Assembly (NCBI GenBank): GCA_015178975.1
Contig: WHVD01000194.1
Location: 1 to 64,000 of the forward strand
Direction of reading: 5' to 3'
From: Hysterangium stoloniferum
Taxonomy: Eukaryota; Basidiomycota; Agaricomycetes; Hysterangiales; Hysterangiaceae
Length of the DNA: 64,000 bases
Part shown: positions 45,867 to 57,203 of the stretch, piece by piece
How the letters are laid out: every line of letters starts with the position of its first letter
Numbering within the stretch: the stretch's first letter is position 1
Program-made: the position numbers and the translations under genes
Notes under the pieces: model-generated
What the model was told of the DNA's origin: nothing
Seen by the model: only the letters and a program-made list of their open reading frames with translations
Databases searched by the model: none

Positions 45867-45939
45867 GTCGCGAAGCGACCGAGTAAAGTTGTGGGGTGGT
45901 AGTGTGGTGGGGGCTTGCCCCCCACGGGTCACAGCCTTG
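45867..45939 (+). other. Helitron 3' terminus: palindrome, hairpin and CTTG end
   Basis: GGTCGCGAAGCGACC at 45,867-45,881 and a 6-bp GGGGGC/GCCCCC stem with a two-base loop at 45,909-45,922, then 13 nt and CTTG. In Helitrons a subterminal hairpin about 10-12 nt before the end acts as the stop signal for rolling-circle transfer. Confidence 0.7.
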
Positions 45940-47017
45940 TATACACAAGTTCGTCAACGAGGAGGGGATATCGATGGCATGACAAATATCGTGCGATTTG
46001 TAGAATAAACGTCGACGCAACCTCATTCAGGTTGTTATGTAGCGGTGATTTGATTACAGTGTTATAAAGCAATGACGTAATTGCAGTCGATGACCGATCT
46101 GTATCTTCCCATTGAGCGCCGGGACACCAGTAGAAGGCCGAAGCCAAATATTTCATAAGCATGGCACTGTTACCGTGCTTCCGCCATATATCATCTGAAA
46201 TCCTGACCCCCCCTAAGACCACTGATGCCTGTTGTCGAATTCGGTGTGGGTATATGGGTCTATACACATTGAGTAAGTTGGTCCTGTGTGTTTAATGATT
46301 GATGCCATTGTATCCCTACCTCAATAAATCAATGGTCTCTTGAATTACTATTCCGAGGCTTGGCAGAGTGAGATGATTGTGTAGGAACTTGTTAAAGGGC
46401 CTGTCGTCTCCATGAACCATTCGCTTGTATACCATTAACTTTGCCATTAGTGCAGCTGTCTTTGCGTTGTAAAGTACATTCCTCCCAACCCTTTCCAAAC
46501 CGACTCTACAATAATACCCCGGCTCGATTTCAATACTTGAAGATGGCGATGAGCTCTCATCCAGTGAAACCACTCCCCAGTCCACGTCATGACTGTAGTA
46601 TGGACTGAGGTTGGATGTGGCGATGGTGGATCTACTTCGCATTGGAATAATAATCGGTGGATCATGACAATTTGTCTCTCCTAGGCACTGAATGCTTCTA
46701 GTTTTTCAACAGTTACATACAAGGCTATCTCATTTTGCGTACCCATTCCTCAGCCCAAACCTCCACATCTTCTGCAGACAATGGGATATGCTGGTTGTCT
46801 TCTGGAACTCGATAGCACAAACCGTGCCCATGTAAGATGCAGCTCCATCTTTCTCGAAGCTTTACTCGAAATCTTTCCCTCATTCCCGTGTCAATGATCT
46901 CCTCCCGTTCTTCTGAACCCAATGCCGCTGGCGAAACCAATACTCAACCTCTTGTAGGAGGGTTTCAGCCGGTCCGATATCGTGGCTGATCAGAGTCGTC
47001 TCGTTTGAAGTTGACAT
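45940..47017 (-). pseudogene. Family A copy 8/9, 5' half (right of the Helitron)
   Basis: Start codon at 47,017 (MSTSNETTL). Exon 1 has lost about 10 bp near 46,940, shifting frame (rest open 46,940-46,725: MRERFRVKLRERWSC, VEVWAEEWVRKM). Exon 2 at 46,642-46,316 is open (SRSTIATSNLSPYYSHDVDW, GYYCRVGLERVGRNVLY, LPSLGIVIQETIDLLR). Exon 3 begins 46,267 and is cut by the Helitron at 45,940. Together with 34,640-35,898 it makes one gene. Confidence 0.7.
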
Positions 47018-47039
47018 GGGTGGGTAGCAGGTTGTTGTA

Positions 47040-48450
47040 ACACCGGAAGGGGATGCTGCACATTTAAGGTATAATTATCAGGGGAATGAATTTCAAGGCA
47101 TAGCATTGTGGCGGTGCTTTACACAGGATACCCATCGTTTCATCCCTTTCTTTTAAACAACTTGAAGTCCCTCAACCTCCTTGGTTCCTGCAGGCTCTAC
47201 ACGATACTCTCAGGTTCATTCACTATGTTATACTCTAAGTCCTTACTCCTCAACAGACCGTCTGTGGCAGATAGCACATATGGCAGGTACGAATGGTTTG
47301 ATCATCCTTCACCCCATAATGCGGCAGCTTCTGACTTATTACGCGCTAGAGGTTTCTGAAATTCATCGTTTACGTTATAAGTGAGAGATCCATTGATAGA
47401 ATATGTAAATGCAGTGGATGCTATCCATGACACAATGCGCCCCAGGTACAGCCTCGGGCGCCGCCTCCTCTCGGGCTATGTCTAACGGAAATATGCACTT
47501 CGTGTTAAATTCGGAATTCCAATAAGCAACCCATTTCACTAATTATTTACTTAGGCTAATTGGCGGCGAACATGAATATTCCTGTTTGTGGCGAGTCCGA
47601 CATGTTTTCATTAACAAATTATGCATGTAATCCATATTGAGTCATAATTAATTACACTGGTATGATCACACGGTGTTTCTGAGTGGAGTAAAATTTCTGC
47701 TCCCGTTACACAATGTCACGGTAGATTGTGGATTGTGAGGCAGCACAGCTTGACCTCTTTTAGGCGGAGCTCGACGGGTTTGTAAAGATTGACCATTCTC
47801 GCTATGATTTGCGTGAAATTTTCTTGCCACCTTGTCTACCTCTACGACGCTGCCCACTCCATTATCCCCTGGATGTTCATAAAGGTTGGTGTAGTAACCT
47901 TTATTCCTTCCCACTATAGTAATTCGGTATCGCATCAGGGCTTGCTACGTCAGTTCAACCTTTCACTTTCACTTTTTAAACAATCTTGCGCTCGGAATCA
48001 ATGAGTAGTGTAAGACCGTATGAACCTCTAAGTTCACATCTGCGGTGCCATTTCGCCTAGAGCCACGATATGGGCTAACTAGCCAACAGAAAACTTCATA
48101 GCAGGATCCGAAGCCCTCGTGGGTATATTTCCAGAGTTTTCTTCTCTAAGTTATATCATACTTCTCGCTGCAGCCTTTTCATCCCCACTATTCCTACCCA
48201 ATCCAGCCTGCGATAATTAGAGCTCCATCTATGCATTTGTTTTTGCCACCATCCCTTCTCCTCACCTACCACTTGATTTTCCCAAAGCCTTATTTCTTCC
48301 CAAGGTTCAAAACCCCCGTTCCGGGGTCTTAAGGCGCACAACATGGTTGAACCGACTTGAATTCCATTTTGCTCCAGGATACTTTCTGTTCTCATTTCTA
48401 CATGCAGGACCACCCACAGTTGCTACCCAGAACAAAGTTCCCTCATATCC
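47040..48450 (-). pseudogene. Module C copy, longest upstream extent
   Basis: Blocks in order of transcription: 48,413-48,156 (MVLHVEMRTESILEQNGIQV, WSSNYRRLDWVGIVGMKRL), 47,935-47,666 (MRYRITIVGRNKGYY, HPGDNGVGSVVEVDKVA, SLQTRRAPPKRGQ), and C end blocks to 47,040 in broken frames. The first two are the most protein-like C segments in the window. Equivalent segments are near 11,100-11,240 and 31,250-31,760. I cannot assign a family. Confidence 0.45.
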
Positions 48451-48783
48451 GGAACATACGACGTCTCACAGTAGAAGGCCAGAAAAGGTGGTTAACATGG
48501 CTCCAACCGATATGAAAAGATGTGGGTGTTGATTTCTTGACCTCTCATCCGGCACCTGTCCACTTGTTCCGTGGATTCAAATATCATTAATTCCGTCATA
48601 CTGACTTCATATAAAGCAAAGGCACGATGGGCGGCCCGAGCGTATCCTCTCGACTTGCACGGAGCGCCACTCCTGTGCGTGCACACATGCGTGCCATGCA
48701 TGGTCGGGCTATCAGTGAGAACCCATTAATATTGTATGCTTTGATCGAGAATTTGACGATGCACAATATTCTTTTGAGTTGGC

Positions 48784-49260
48784 ATGCTCCAGGCTGTTCC
48801 AGAGGCTATACCATGTGCATGTGCAGGCGCGCATTCTAGATTACGGGGCCTTCCATCCGTGGGCAGCCCGGATCGAATACCACTTAACTCATACTTCGTC
48901 TTCTTCAAGTCCCTAATGCTTCTTCCTCTTCATTGTCCTCCCTCAAGCCGCAGCCACAGAATATCGGTCATATACAGGTATGTCACCGGGTAAGCTTTTT
49001 TATGCCTAACGTGGACCCGTTTGCTATCAAGTGGTCCGTGATTCCGGCTTCCTCGGACTTCTCTTGCATCGCTAGCCATCAGGTATGCATTATATCGGTC
49101 TCAAATGTGCCTTTGGGTGTCGTGTGACCTTCTTGCAATATTAGCGATGGTATTTTTCCTGAAGTCGAATCCCATGGGAGTGGGGCGCTCCCGCATCGGG
49201 TCAAGGTTTTTAATAGAGCGAAATACCGAATGGAATGCGCCCAACGCCGTCGCTGTTCGT
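48784..49260 (+). pseudogene. Module B copy interrupted by a TG/CA element
   Basis: Frames 48,784-48,993 (HSRLRGLPSVGSPDRIPL), 48,933-49,127 (FFMPNVDPFAIKWSVIPASS, FSCIASHQVC) and 49,105-49,260 (LLAILAMVFFLKSNPMGVGR) give B in pieces. The element at 49,261 lies at its 3' end; the downstream continuation is 49,506-49,640. Confidence 0.5.
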
Positions 49261-49505
49261 TTTAAGGGAGTGAGACTCCCTTCACTGTGATTTGGTAATA
49301 TTGAGTCTCCATTGTTACCCACTCCATTGTAGTCCACATCCTATTGTAGTCCACATCCTATTGTAGTCCACATCCTATTGTGCTTACATCCTATTGTTCT
49401 CCATTAGTATATATTATGTACATGTGGATTTCAATACAGTAGTGGTTTATTCCCCATCACTCATTCTAGTGTCTGTCTGCACCTGCAGCAGATACTAGTC
49501 TTACA
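49261..49505. mobile_element. Short TG/CA-ended element, copy 2
   Basis: Second copy of 7,814-8,033. The left end reads TTTAAGGGAG (TG changed to TT), the right end CTTACA. TCGT flanks both sides (49,257-49,260 and 49,506-49,509). A GTAGTCCACATCCTATT unit is repeated three times inside and explains the extra 25 bp. Confidence 0.7.
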
Positions 49506-49639
49506 TCGTTTTCAAGGCCCCTTCATTTATTCCAGACTTTGTGCCGAATGATAGCAAATCCGAGATTGAACATAGATTTGGAATATTAGGTGAATCTGAC
49601 CGAGATAACCTTCCGCATGGATTAGTGAATTGCCGGTGT

Positions 49640-49900
49640 TGTTTGATGCTCTTCAATGGCTTACTCCATGCTATCCCAACTAACTGACACCCTTCTTTTT
49701 TTGAAAACTCAGAATGGTATTCTAGCCACGACTAAAACCTGCCAATATATATAACATGTGTATAGCATCAACGAGAAGCTGCCAAGAACACAAAGGAGGT
49801 AATAAGTGCCTATATGCGCTCATTAATTCTCTCAAACTATGTAGCTTTAAGTTAATTAAAGAGTAATAGTACCATTCTTCCCCTTGGTTCGGATAATGCC
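49640..49900 (-). pseudogene. Orphan family A 3' end
   Basis: Only the trailing A block (GCATCAACGAGAAGCTGCCAAG, ATATGCGCTCATTAATTC, TATGTAGCTTTAAG) convergent with the B copy at 48,784. It preserves the usual A/B spacing. It ends at about 49,900 in sequence unrelated to A. Confidence 0.5.
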
Positions 49901-51349
49901 TACGTTCGTGGAGGTGAAGACCATATCCGGACTCTCCTGTGCATTCTGTGCCTATCGTGGCTTAAATGACAAGTTGGCCATTTTCAGTAATGAAAAGCAT
50001 GTGAAGTCGTCGACCCTGCAACAGATTACCCGATGCAGGATAAAAATGGAGGTTTGTTGGGAACATGTACGCAAAAGCCAAGGTGGCTAATGTCTTTACA
50101 GCGTCTCACCAGTGTTGCATACTCCTTACAGACCACCTATTACACCCAACCATTAGATCTCCACCCCTCTTCATATCAGGATAGTGACAGCAAGCTGTAA
50201 TCGGTCTTGTTCTTCTATTACTTTCACTAGTCGGCCTGTGGCAACGGACGAGTACACTGGCAATGCAAAGCTATCTTCAACCCTCGTATTCGGGCGGCCT
50301 CACGATCCTGACTTCTACGCAGGATGGGAAGCCGCGGCCGGCGCTCACCCCCACACAAGTGCACCACCTCACATCTTCGTCCCCCCCGCCCGTTTTCACT
50401 CAACCACGTTGAGCAGTAGTCACATAAATGGACACGTCGCAGGCCAAGTTACAATCAGTGCTACGCTCCTGCGGTTGCCAGGTTGAGTTGTAGTTATCTG
50501 TCTTCGACCCGCAGCCTGGACATCGATCGTATGGAAGCCCTGATATGATTTGATTTTGCCATAGTTATGCTCCCTTTCCCTCGCTGGACCGGCACAGGTC
50601 ATGATGCGAAAGCCATATATCGCACTAATTCTTTTAATATATTTGCGAAGTGAATATATTTTAATACTTTGAAGATGGCTGGTAAGTGTGGATTAGTACA
50701 TAATTACATATATTATTACGTACAAGCCAAGACATTGGCGGCTGGGTATCTAACTTGACATGCCTGACCCGCAGTGTGTATTTACATATTTGACAATTAA
50801 AGAGTGGCTCCTGGTTTTGTACCGGAGCGAGTTGACGAGGTGTGCCTTTACAGCTGATGACATTAGATAATACGAGAGTCTAAATCGACCTATGACTCCG
50901 GGAAATAGAAGAGGAATACCTCCCTACATGGGTGTTTGGTCGCCAGCGTGTGGCTGTCTCCACCACCTGGACGGAGATGAGTGAGTGTCGACATTGAATT
51001 CATTGTGAAGTGGTCGGTACCATTAGCCTGATGGAGTCGTTTAAATGTGTTAGAGCCGTTAAGAACGAGACCTAGCATTAAACACTCAACGATCGATTTT
51101 TCAATTGTCGCTGTACTCCCCTCGCGCGATGATTGTCTCAGAACGATCCATAGGAGTACAATATTGTAGAACCTTACGGAGACCCACCCATCTCTTCAGC
51201 CATAATCAAGCTGTAAGACAGGCATAGGACCAAACAGGTACCACATAAGCACCCTTTCATAAAACGTTGGGTGGATAGTTCAGATCCTGACGGGGTTCAG
51301 ATTGGGTCTATTTATACCTAGTAACTTGACACCGACCTGATGCCTAACA
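49901..51349. other. Mixed repeats, no gene
   Basis: An open frame at 50,184-50,486 has Pro/His/Ser-rich composition and no family I recognise. 50,515-50,740 resembles 60,790-60,860 and 61,090-61,260. 50,810-51,010 resembles the B 5' flank at 11,650-11,850 and 17,800-18,000. Confidence 0.4.
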
Positions 51350-51510
51350 CTTTTATCGGATACCTTCGAATATACTTAACATAGCTTTGGGTAATATCTC
51401 TGTCATCCCTTCCAAGACTTTCTTCCTGTAAATACATATAATCCCCAGGAGTTCACTCATAGATACACGCCAAGTTATATATTTTAATATGTACTGTGGG
51501 CTGCGCAAGT
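51350..51510. repeat. Dispersed repeat, target of a solo LTR; second copy at 60,880-61,045
   Basis: GAATATACTTAACATAGCTT, TAATATCTCTGTCATCCCTTCC and CTGCGCAAGTT are shared with 60,890-61,045. The copy here is split after CTGCGCAAGT by the LTR at 51,511; the other copy is whole. Confidence 0.7.
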
Positions 51511-51854
51511 TGTTAAAAATCAAGACCCTAAAACATCTCAGTCTCGTATAAGAAGTATAACAGACTAGGTTAAGTACCTAAAACATCTATAAAATACATG
51601 AATAAAGCATACCATGTATACTAAAAGACAGCTTACCTCAGTCTCATATAAGAAGTATAACGGACTGAGGTAAAGTAAACTATTATCTACTGCTTATATA
51701 TCTTTGGTAGAACAATGAGATACTTAGAACAATAAGCAGAATAACAAAGAAAAAGGTGCAACAAAGGGAAGTTGGTCAAGTGACGTGATTCCTTTGTTGT
51801 CCTAAAAATAGATGTGGTCTTCGGAATCTGTTGTCTATGATGTACATTCCAACA
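51511..51854 (-). mobile_element. Solo LTR, 344 bp, with internal duplication
   Basis: Minus strand starts TGTTGGAATG and ends TTTTTAACA, as the LTR at 32,775. Flanks are CAAGT (51,506-51,510) and CACGT (51,855-51,859), a 5-bp duplication with one change. The unbroken paralogue at about 61,035 reads GCGCAAGTTCCC, which confirms the empty site. A segment with CTCATATAAGAAGTATAAC is duplicated inside, making this copy 116 bp longer. Confidence 0.82.
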
Positions 51855-52620
51855 CACGTTCCCCACAATGACGAGAACTCTGAATCTCCAGGAAGCGTAC
51901 AATGGTCGGTGAAAGATGGGACACGGTGCTCAGACGCCGAGGGACGTATTCACCTGGATAATGGCGACTACATGTCTCACACTACTCCTTGTTTGCGGCA
52001 ATGGGAAGGAAAAGCCATCTAGGTGCTCAAAGAGGTTCCAGGTAAATACAAGAAACAACTTGGTCGAATTGAAGACTCATCACTGCGATGGTTTTGCGCA
52101 CTGGGAGGAAGACGGCGATATTCCAGACGCTCCACCATATCGAGGCGGAAGCTATATTACAGGGACTTCCCTCCGTGAGCCGGGCAGATCAAATACCAAT
52201 TTGATCATCCATCTTCAAGACATCACGTGTCTTTGGTGCTTCTTCCTCTTCATATTCCTACCTCAATAATTACCCGACAAAAAGCAATGACACTTGTGAC
52301 GAAGAATAAGGCAGCCGCGGTCACAGCATATCGGTCATCACATGTGTATCTCCCGGAAGGCTTTGTTATATCTAATTTAGAACCGTTTGCCATCAAGTCA
52401 TCATGGCATCTAAATTCCTCTCAATTTTCTTGTATTGCTAAGCAGCAGTTATAGATCTACGCTCTCAAAAGTGCTTTCGGGTGCTCATTTGACCTCGTTT
52501 GGAATATTACCGATTGTGACTGTTTCAAGTAGGATCCCATGGGAGCGAAGCGCTCCCGTATCGGCTCAAGGTTTTGAACGGGAGAAATACTTTATGGAAT
52601 ACGCCTAACGCCATCCGTGT
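51855..52620 (+). pseudogene. Module B copy convergent with A copy 10
   Basis: Frame 51,916-52,269 is open for 117 codons (TWIMATTCLTLLLVCGNGK, VELKTHHCDGFAHWEED, LREPGRSNTNLIIHLQD, CLWCFFLFIFLPQ), overlapping 52,227-52,454 (VISNLEPFAIKSSWHLNSSQ). This copy shows that the two B halves seen elsewhere belong to one gene. The two hydrophobic stretches suggest membrane contact. Intron positions unclear. Confidence 0.5.
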
Positions 52621-52869
52621 ACCTTGTACAGCCCCTTTCCTTTATTCGAAGTTTTTGTGCCTCATGATGGCCAATAAGGATATTGAACATATGTTTTGAA
52701 TACTAGATGAAACTGACCGAGATAATCGTCGTTATGGATTAGTGAGTGATCGTCGCGGGTGGTCTTGGTGTTCTTCAATGACTTGCTTCATGCGATCGTA
52801 ACCCACATACTGCTTTCCTTGAGACCTCCGAGTGGCATTCTATTTGAAGTGATTATCGGTGATTAATTT

Positions 52870-55024
52870 GATGTGATTCTTGCGACTACTCGAGCTCATG
52901 AATATATGCAAGGTGAGTATAACATCAACAAAGGCTACCAAGCATACAAAGACGGTACAAAGTGGCTATATGCGCTCTTAAATTGGCCCAAACTATGTAA
53001 CTTCAAATTACTTGTCAATATTTCCGAAACGCGAGTTACGTCAAGAGTAATAATACTATCCTCCTCCTGGTTAGGATATATTGTGTCGATGCTATCGAAG
53101 AGAATTCATGATATATCAGGCGGAATGGATGGAACAGGGGCATCGGCAGGCCAGTCATGGTCCTCCAACACTGATCTGGAATTTGAATTGAATGATACCC
53201 ACACACCGGCGAAAGGTGTGGCGATGATACAAAGGAGGCAGTGCGCCGCCAAGGTTACTTCTTCAATGTAGATACCGAGGAATTGATGGTAATTGAGCCA
53301 AGCATTGCGTCGCAATGTGGAAGAATACGAGCGAGAATGGCGCTTATACCAAGGTTGCGGAGTGTGGTACACGCAGATTCGATGTCAGAAGATGCAGCTA
53401 TCAGCTTGTGAATGACCTTAATTAGTTCCCCGCCTGACAAGAGGAGCGAGAAATTGTAATTCGTGTGTGTTTGAATCAGACTAGTAGGATATTTTAATGG
53501 GTGGATATGAGATGATGCTGGAAGGCAAAGATTTGTCAACATACCTTAGTAGGGGCTCGATGAGCGAAGAGACCACTTTCAGCTGGTAGATATGATCCCT
53601 GCGAAGCGTGCTGTCGTCGAAGAAGGTTTTCAGAGCCCGGATATCACGCTGCAATGAATCAATTGTGTCCCTATCAATATGAAACGCCAAGGACGGTATA
53701 TGGAGGTTTGTGTCGGCCACTATGACCTTCAATACATCTCCAGCAATATCTCGAAACCAGGTATCTTGGCGCATGCAAGATAAGAGAAGCTGTATAGGAC
53801 AGTTATCCAAAGAAAATCGGTGCGGGGAATTTTCCCTGTTGTGGTTTTGGTGGGCAGGAAGAAATGATGTGATGTCGCGACGCACGGTTGTAACAACAAT
53901 TCAATACAACATCTGATCGCAGTGAGCTCCTCTACAGACAGTTGACGGACGTGATAGATGTTTTGCACAATATACACAAGTTCTTCAAAGAGGACATCAA
54001 TGGCTTGACAAATATCGTGCGATTTGTAAAATAAATGTCGAGGCAACATCATTCACATTCGTGTGTAGCGGTGATTTGATTACAGCAATGGCATCATTGC
54101 AGTTGATGGCCTATCTACATCTGACCATCGAGCGCCGGGACACCAGTAGAAGGCGGAACCCAAATATGCCATAAGGTTGGCAGTGCGATCTTCGGTCATC
54201 CGCTGTATACCTCTTGAATTTCAGAACCCCTCTAAGACCTCCCACGCCTGTTTTTGAATTTGACGCGGGTAAGGGTCTAGAAAAACGTGAGTAATTTGTG
54301 TGTATTCAATGTTTGGCTGTGAGGTATGCCCACCTAAATAAGTCGATGGTCTATTGAATTATTATCCCCAGTCTTGGCAGAGTGAGATGCTTGTGGAGCA
54401 ACTTGTTACAGGGACTGCCGGCTTTATACACCATTCTCTTGTATATCATTAACTTTGCCATCAGTGCAGCTGTCTTTGCAAGGTAAAGCACTTTCCTCCC
54501 AACCTTTTCCAAACCGACTCCACAGTAATACCCGGGGCTAATTTCCAGACTTGAAGATGAGCTATCCGGCGATGAGACGATTCCCAAGTCTATGGTACGC
54601 CTACCATATGGGCTCAGTTTGGATGTGGCGTTCTTGAATCTACCTCGAATCTGAATATTATTCGGTGGCTCATGACAATTTCTCTCTCCTCGCCACTGAA
54701 AACATCTGGTCAGTGAATAGTCTCCATAACATGGATGTTTGGTTCGCGCACCCATTCCTCCAAACCAACCTCCACGTCTTCTTCCGACAGTGCTATGTGC
54801 TGGTCGTCATCATGTGCTCGGCAATATAAACAGTGCCCATGTTCGAGACAGCTACATCGCTCTCGAAGATTCATCCGGGATCTTTCCCTCATTCCCGTAT
54901 CATCGATCTCCTGGCGTTCCATCCTCAATATAGCCGGGGAAACCAAGGGTTGTAGCCAGTCAACCTCTTGGAGGAGGGATCGGACATCCTGCCCACTCGG
55001 AGCTATCTCGTTGGACGTCGACAT
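52870..55024 (-). pseudogene. Family A copy 10, nearly intact
   Basis: Exon 1 at 55,024 (MSTSNEIAPSGQDVRSLLQE, EDVEVGLEEW). Exon 2 is one open stretch to 54,351 (RGERNCHEPPNNIQIRG, SSPDSSSSSLEISPGYYCGV, TAALMAKLMIYKRMV) but ends in TAG where others read IVIQETID. Exon 3 about 54,250-53,890 lacks a few bases (frame change near 54,060). Exon 4 (IAGDVLKVIVADTNLHIPSL, LIEPLLRYV) and exon 5 (KVIHKLIAASSDIESACTT, LCIIATPFAGVWVSF) are open. Good reference for the uninterrupted exon 3 used to map the Helitron target. Confidence 0.65.
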
Positions 55025-55039
55025 TGGTGGGTAGCAGCC

Positions 55040-55565
55040 GTACTCGTATCGGGAGGGAATGCTGCGCTTTTAAGCTGAAGTTAGCCCAAGAGTCGATTTC
55101 CAAGCATAGCATTGTGGCCGTGCTCCTCAGGATAACACCGTTCAATCCTTTCCTTGTAACTAACTTGAAGTCCTACTTATCCTTCTTGAATAATGCAGCC
55201 AGGATATTATTAAGTTATCTTACCATCTTTACACATATTCCTTCCACTTCATCAGATCATCTCCCACAGAAAACACACATGGCAGCTGAGAATAAATTGA
55301 TGGGCCGTCACCGCGCCTTGTGCTACCTTCTGAGTTCTTGAGCGCTAGCTTTCAGGGCAGTCTAGCTTTCCGTCAGAAGTGACATCGCCACACATAAAAT
55401 ATCAAAGTGCAGTGGACGCTATCCATGGCAGTGCTTATTAGGTACAGCACCAGGGGCTTTCGACTCCGGCTAAATCTAACGGAAATATGCGCTTCGTGTT
55501 CAATTCTTTCATAATGGGAACGAGGAATCCATTCCAATAATTCATTACTGATGCTAATAGGCGTG
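55040..55565 (-). pseudogene. Module C copy upstream of A copy 10
   Basis: C end blocks (ACCGTTCAATCCTTTCC, CTTCCACTTCATCAGATCATC, GACGCTATCCATGGCAGTGC) with many stops; stops at about 55,565 where A copy 11 is joined in opposite orientation. Confidence 0.45.
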
Positions 55566-55574
55566 CGTCAACTG

Positions 55575-56275
55575 TATCTAGAGGAGCTTATCTAGAGGAG
55601 CTCACTGCGATCATAGGTTGTATTGAATTCTGGTTACAACCGTGAGTTGCGACATCACATCATTTCATCCTGCCCACCAAAACTGCAACAGATAAAATTC
55701 CACCGACGTTCCTTGTATTAATCTCCTATACAGCTTCTCGTGTGTTGCATCCACAAATATGCCTGGTTTCGAGATATTGCTGAAGATGTATTGAAGATTA
55801 TGGTGGACAATATAAACCTCGATATAGCTTCCTTGACACCTCATATTGATGAAAACACGTCACGTCCGCTGTGGCGTGATATCTGGGCCCTGAAAACCTT
55901 CTTCGACGACAGCATGCTTAGCACGGATTATATTAACCAGCTGCATATGGCTTTTTCGTTCATTCGACCCCTGCTACGGTACGGGTACAATTTATCACCT
56001 TCCAGCATCATCTCATATCCTCCGGTAAAAATATCCTATTAGTCTGATTATGACCCACACGAGTCCAAATTTATGGCTTCTCTGGTCAGGCGAGGAACAA
56101 ATTGAGGTTACTCTGAAGCTGATAGCTGGATCTTCCGACATTGAATCCGCGTGCACCACGGTGCGTAACTTCGATATAATCGCCATTCTTCCTCGTCTTC
56201 TTCCATACTGTGATACAATGCGTGGCTTAATCAACGATCGATTACTCGGTGACTGCGTTGAGGAATTCCACCCTA
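55575..56275 (+). pseudogene. Family A copy 11, exons 3 (end) to 5 (part)
   Basis: Exon 3 end after GAGCTCACTGCGATC, exon 4 at about 55,735-55,980 (IAEDVLKIMVDNINLDIASL, WALKTFFDDSMLSTD) and exon 5 from about 56,090 (EVTLKLIAGSSDIESACTTV, AILPRLLPYCDTMRG). Cut at 56,275 by a direct join to exon 2 of copy 12. Confidence 0.55.
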
Positions 56276-56514
56276 GGGTAAGACAAAAAGGTCGGTGACG
56301 AGTTTCTACAAAAGTATCTCACTCTGTAAAGACTGGGAATACTAATTCAAGAGACAATGGGTTAATGGAGTAGGGAAACAACACCGTCACTCAGTAAAGT
56401 CACAGGAAATACTTACTCAATGTTTGTAGACCCATATACCCTCCTCCGAATTCAACAACATGCGTCAGTGGTCTTAAGGGGGTCTGGGATATACAGCGGA
56501 GGAACGAAGACAGT

Positions 56515-56930
56515 TCCCAAGTGTTATGTAGTAGACAAGATTTCGGAAGGATTAAGTCTGTATGCGAAGCTCAGTGAGTGAGTGAGTAAACTTCACTATA
56601 TATTATAGTACCTGTATGCGAAGCTACAAGCTATTTAATAAGTAATAGAATGAATAATAAATGATTGTGCATATACCTCAGTGAGTGAGTGAGTAAACTT
56701 CACTGAGGTATATGGCGAAATATCGCAATTTTTATCTACTTTCTAATTGTTTTAGGAGAGTTATTAGGGCACTAAATAGGGGAAATTTAGATACTCGAAG
56801 TTTCTAGGCCATTGCATCATTAAGGAGATTAGGAGTTACTTCCCCCTTAGCGGCACCTCAATATATGCGCATATATTCGTCATCGGATTCATATTTCGGT
56901 TACGTTTTATGCGAAGACTTGATTACTAAC
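56515..56930. other. Insert in A copy 12 with repeated CTCAGTGAGTGAGTGAGTAA
   Basis: Absent from other A copies. A 28-bp word starting CTCAGTGAGTGAGTGAGTAA occurs at about 56,572 and 56,680, and TGTATGCGAAGCT occurs twice. The second word is followed by an inverted echo (ACCTCAGTGA...TCACTGAGGT), a hairpin. Ends not fixed. Confidence 0.45.
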
Positions 56931-57203
56931 ACCAAGCTCATGACAGCTTATGGTTTTTTCAATTGGTGTCCCGGCGCTCGATGGTCAGATAGAGATCGGC
57001 CATCAACTGCAATTACGTCATTGCCTTATAACAATGTAATCAACTCACCCTTAAACACCAGGTTGCATCAACATTTATCGTACAAATTGCCGTATACTTG
57101 TCATGTAAACAACATCTCTTCCTCATTGACGACCTTGTTTATGTCATGAAAAACATTTGCCCCATGCGTCAGCTGTTTGGAGGGGAGCTCATTCCCATCA
57201 GAG

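Larger units (their letters stand above)
35899..45939 (+). mobile_element. Autonomous Helitron, 10,041 bp, inserted in a family A gene
   Basis: Helitrons are rolling-circle transposons that insert between A and T without a target duplication. The left flank ends GCACGA and the right flank begins TATACACAAG; joined they equal the uninterrupted paralogue at about 53,970 (GCACAATATACACAAG) with one change. The element therefore starts TCATCATCATC at 35,899 and ends at 45,939 with a GGGGGC-TT-GCCCCC hairpin (45,909-45,922), 13 nt and CTTG. The last four bases differ from the usual CTRR. It carries a single long Rep/helicase gene on the plus strand, a spliced leader, and about 3 kb of simple and tandem repeats. 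No captured host gene is evident. The ORF is unbroken, so recent activity is possible. Confidence 0.88.

Noticed and set aside
50184-50486. 100-codon frame rich in Pro, His and Ser
   Set aside because: No recognisable family, no paralogue in the window and no splice context; left as unassigned.
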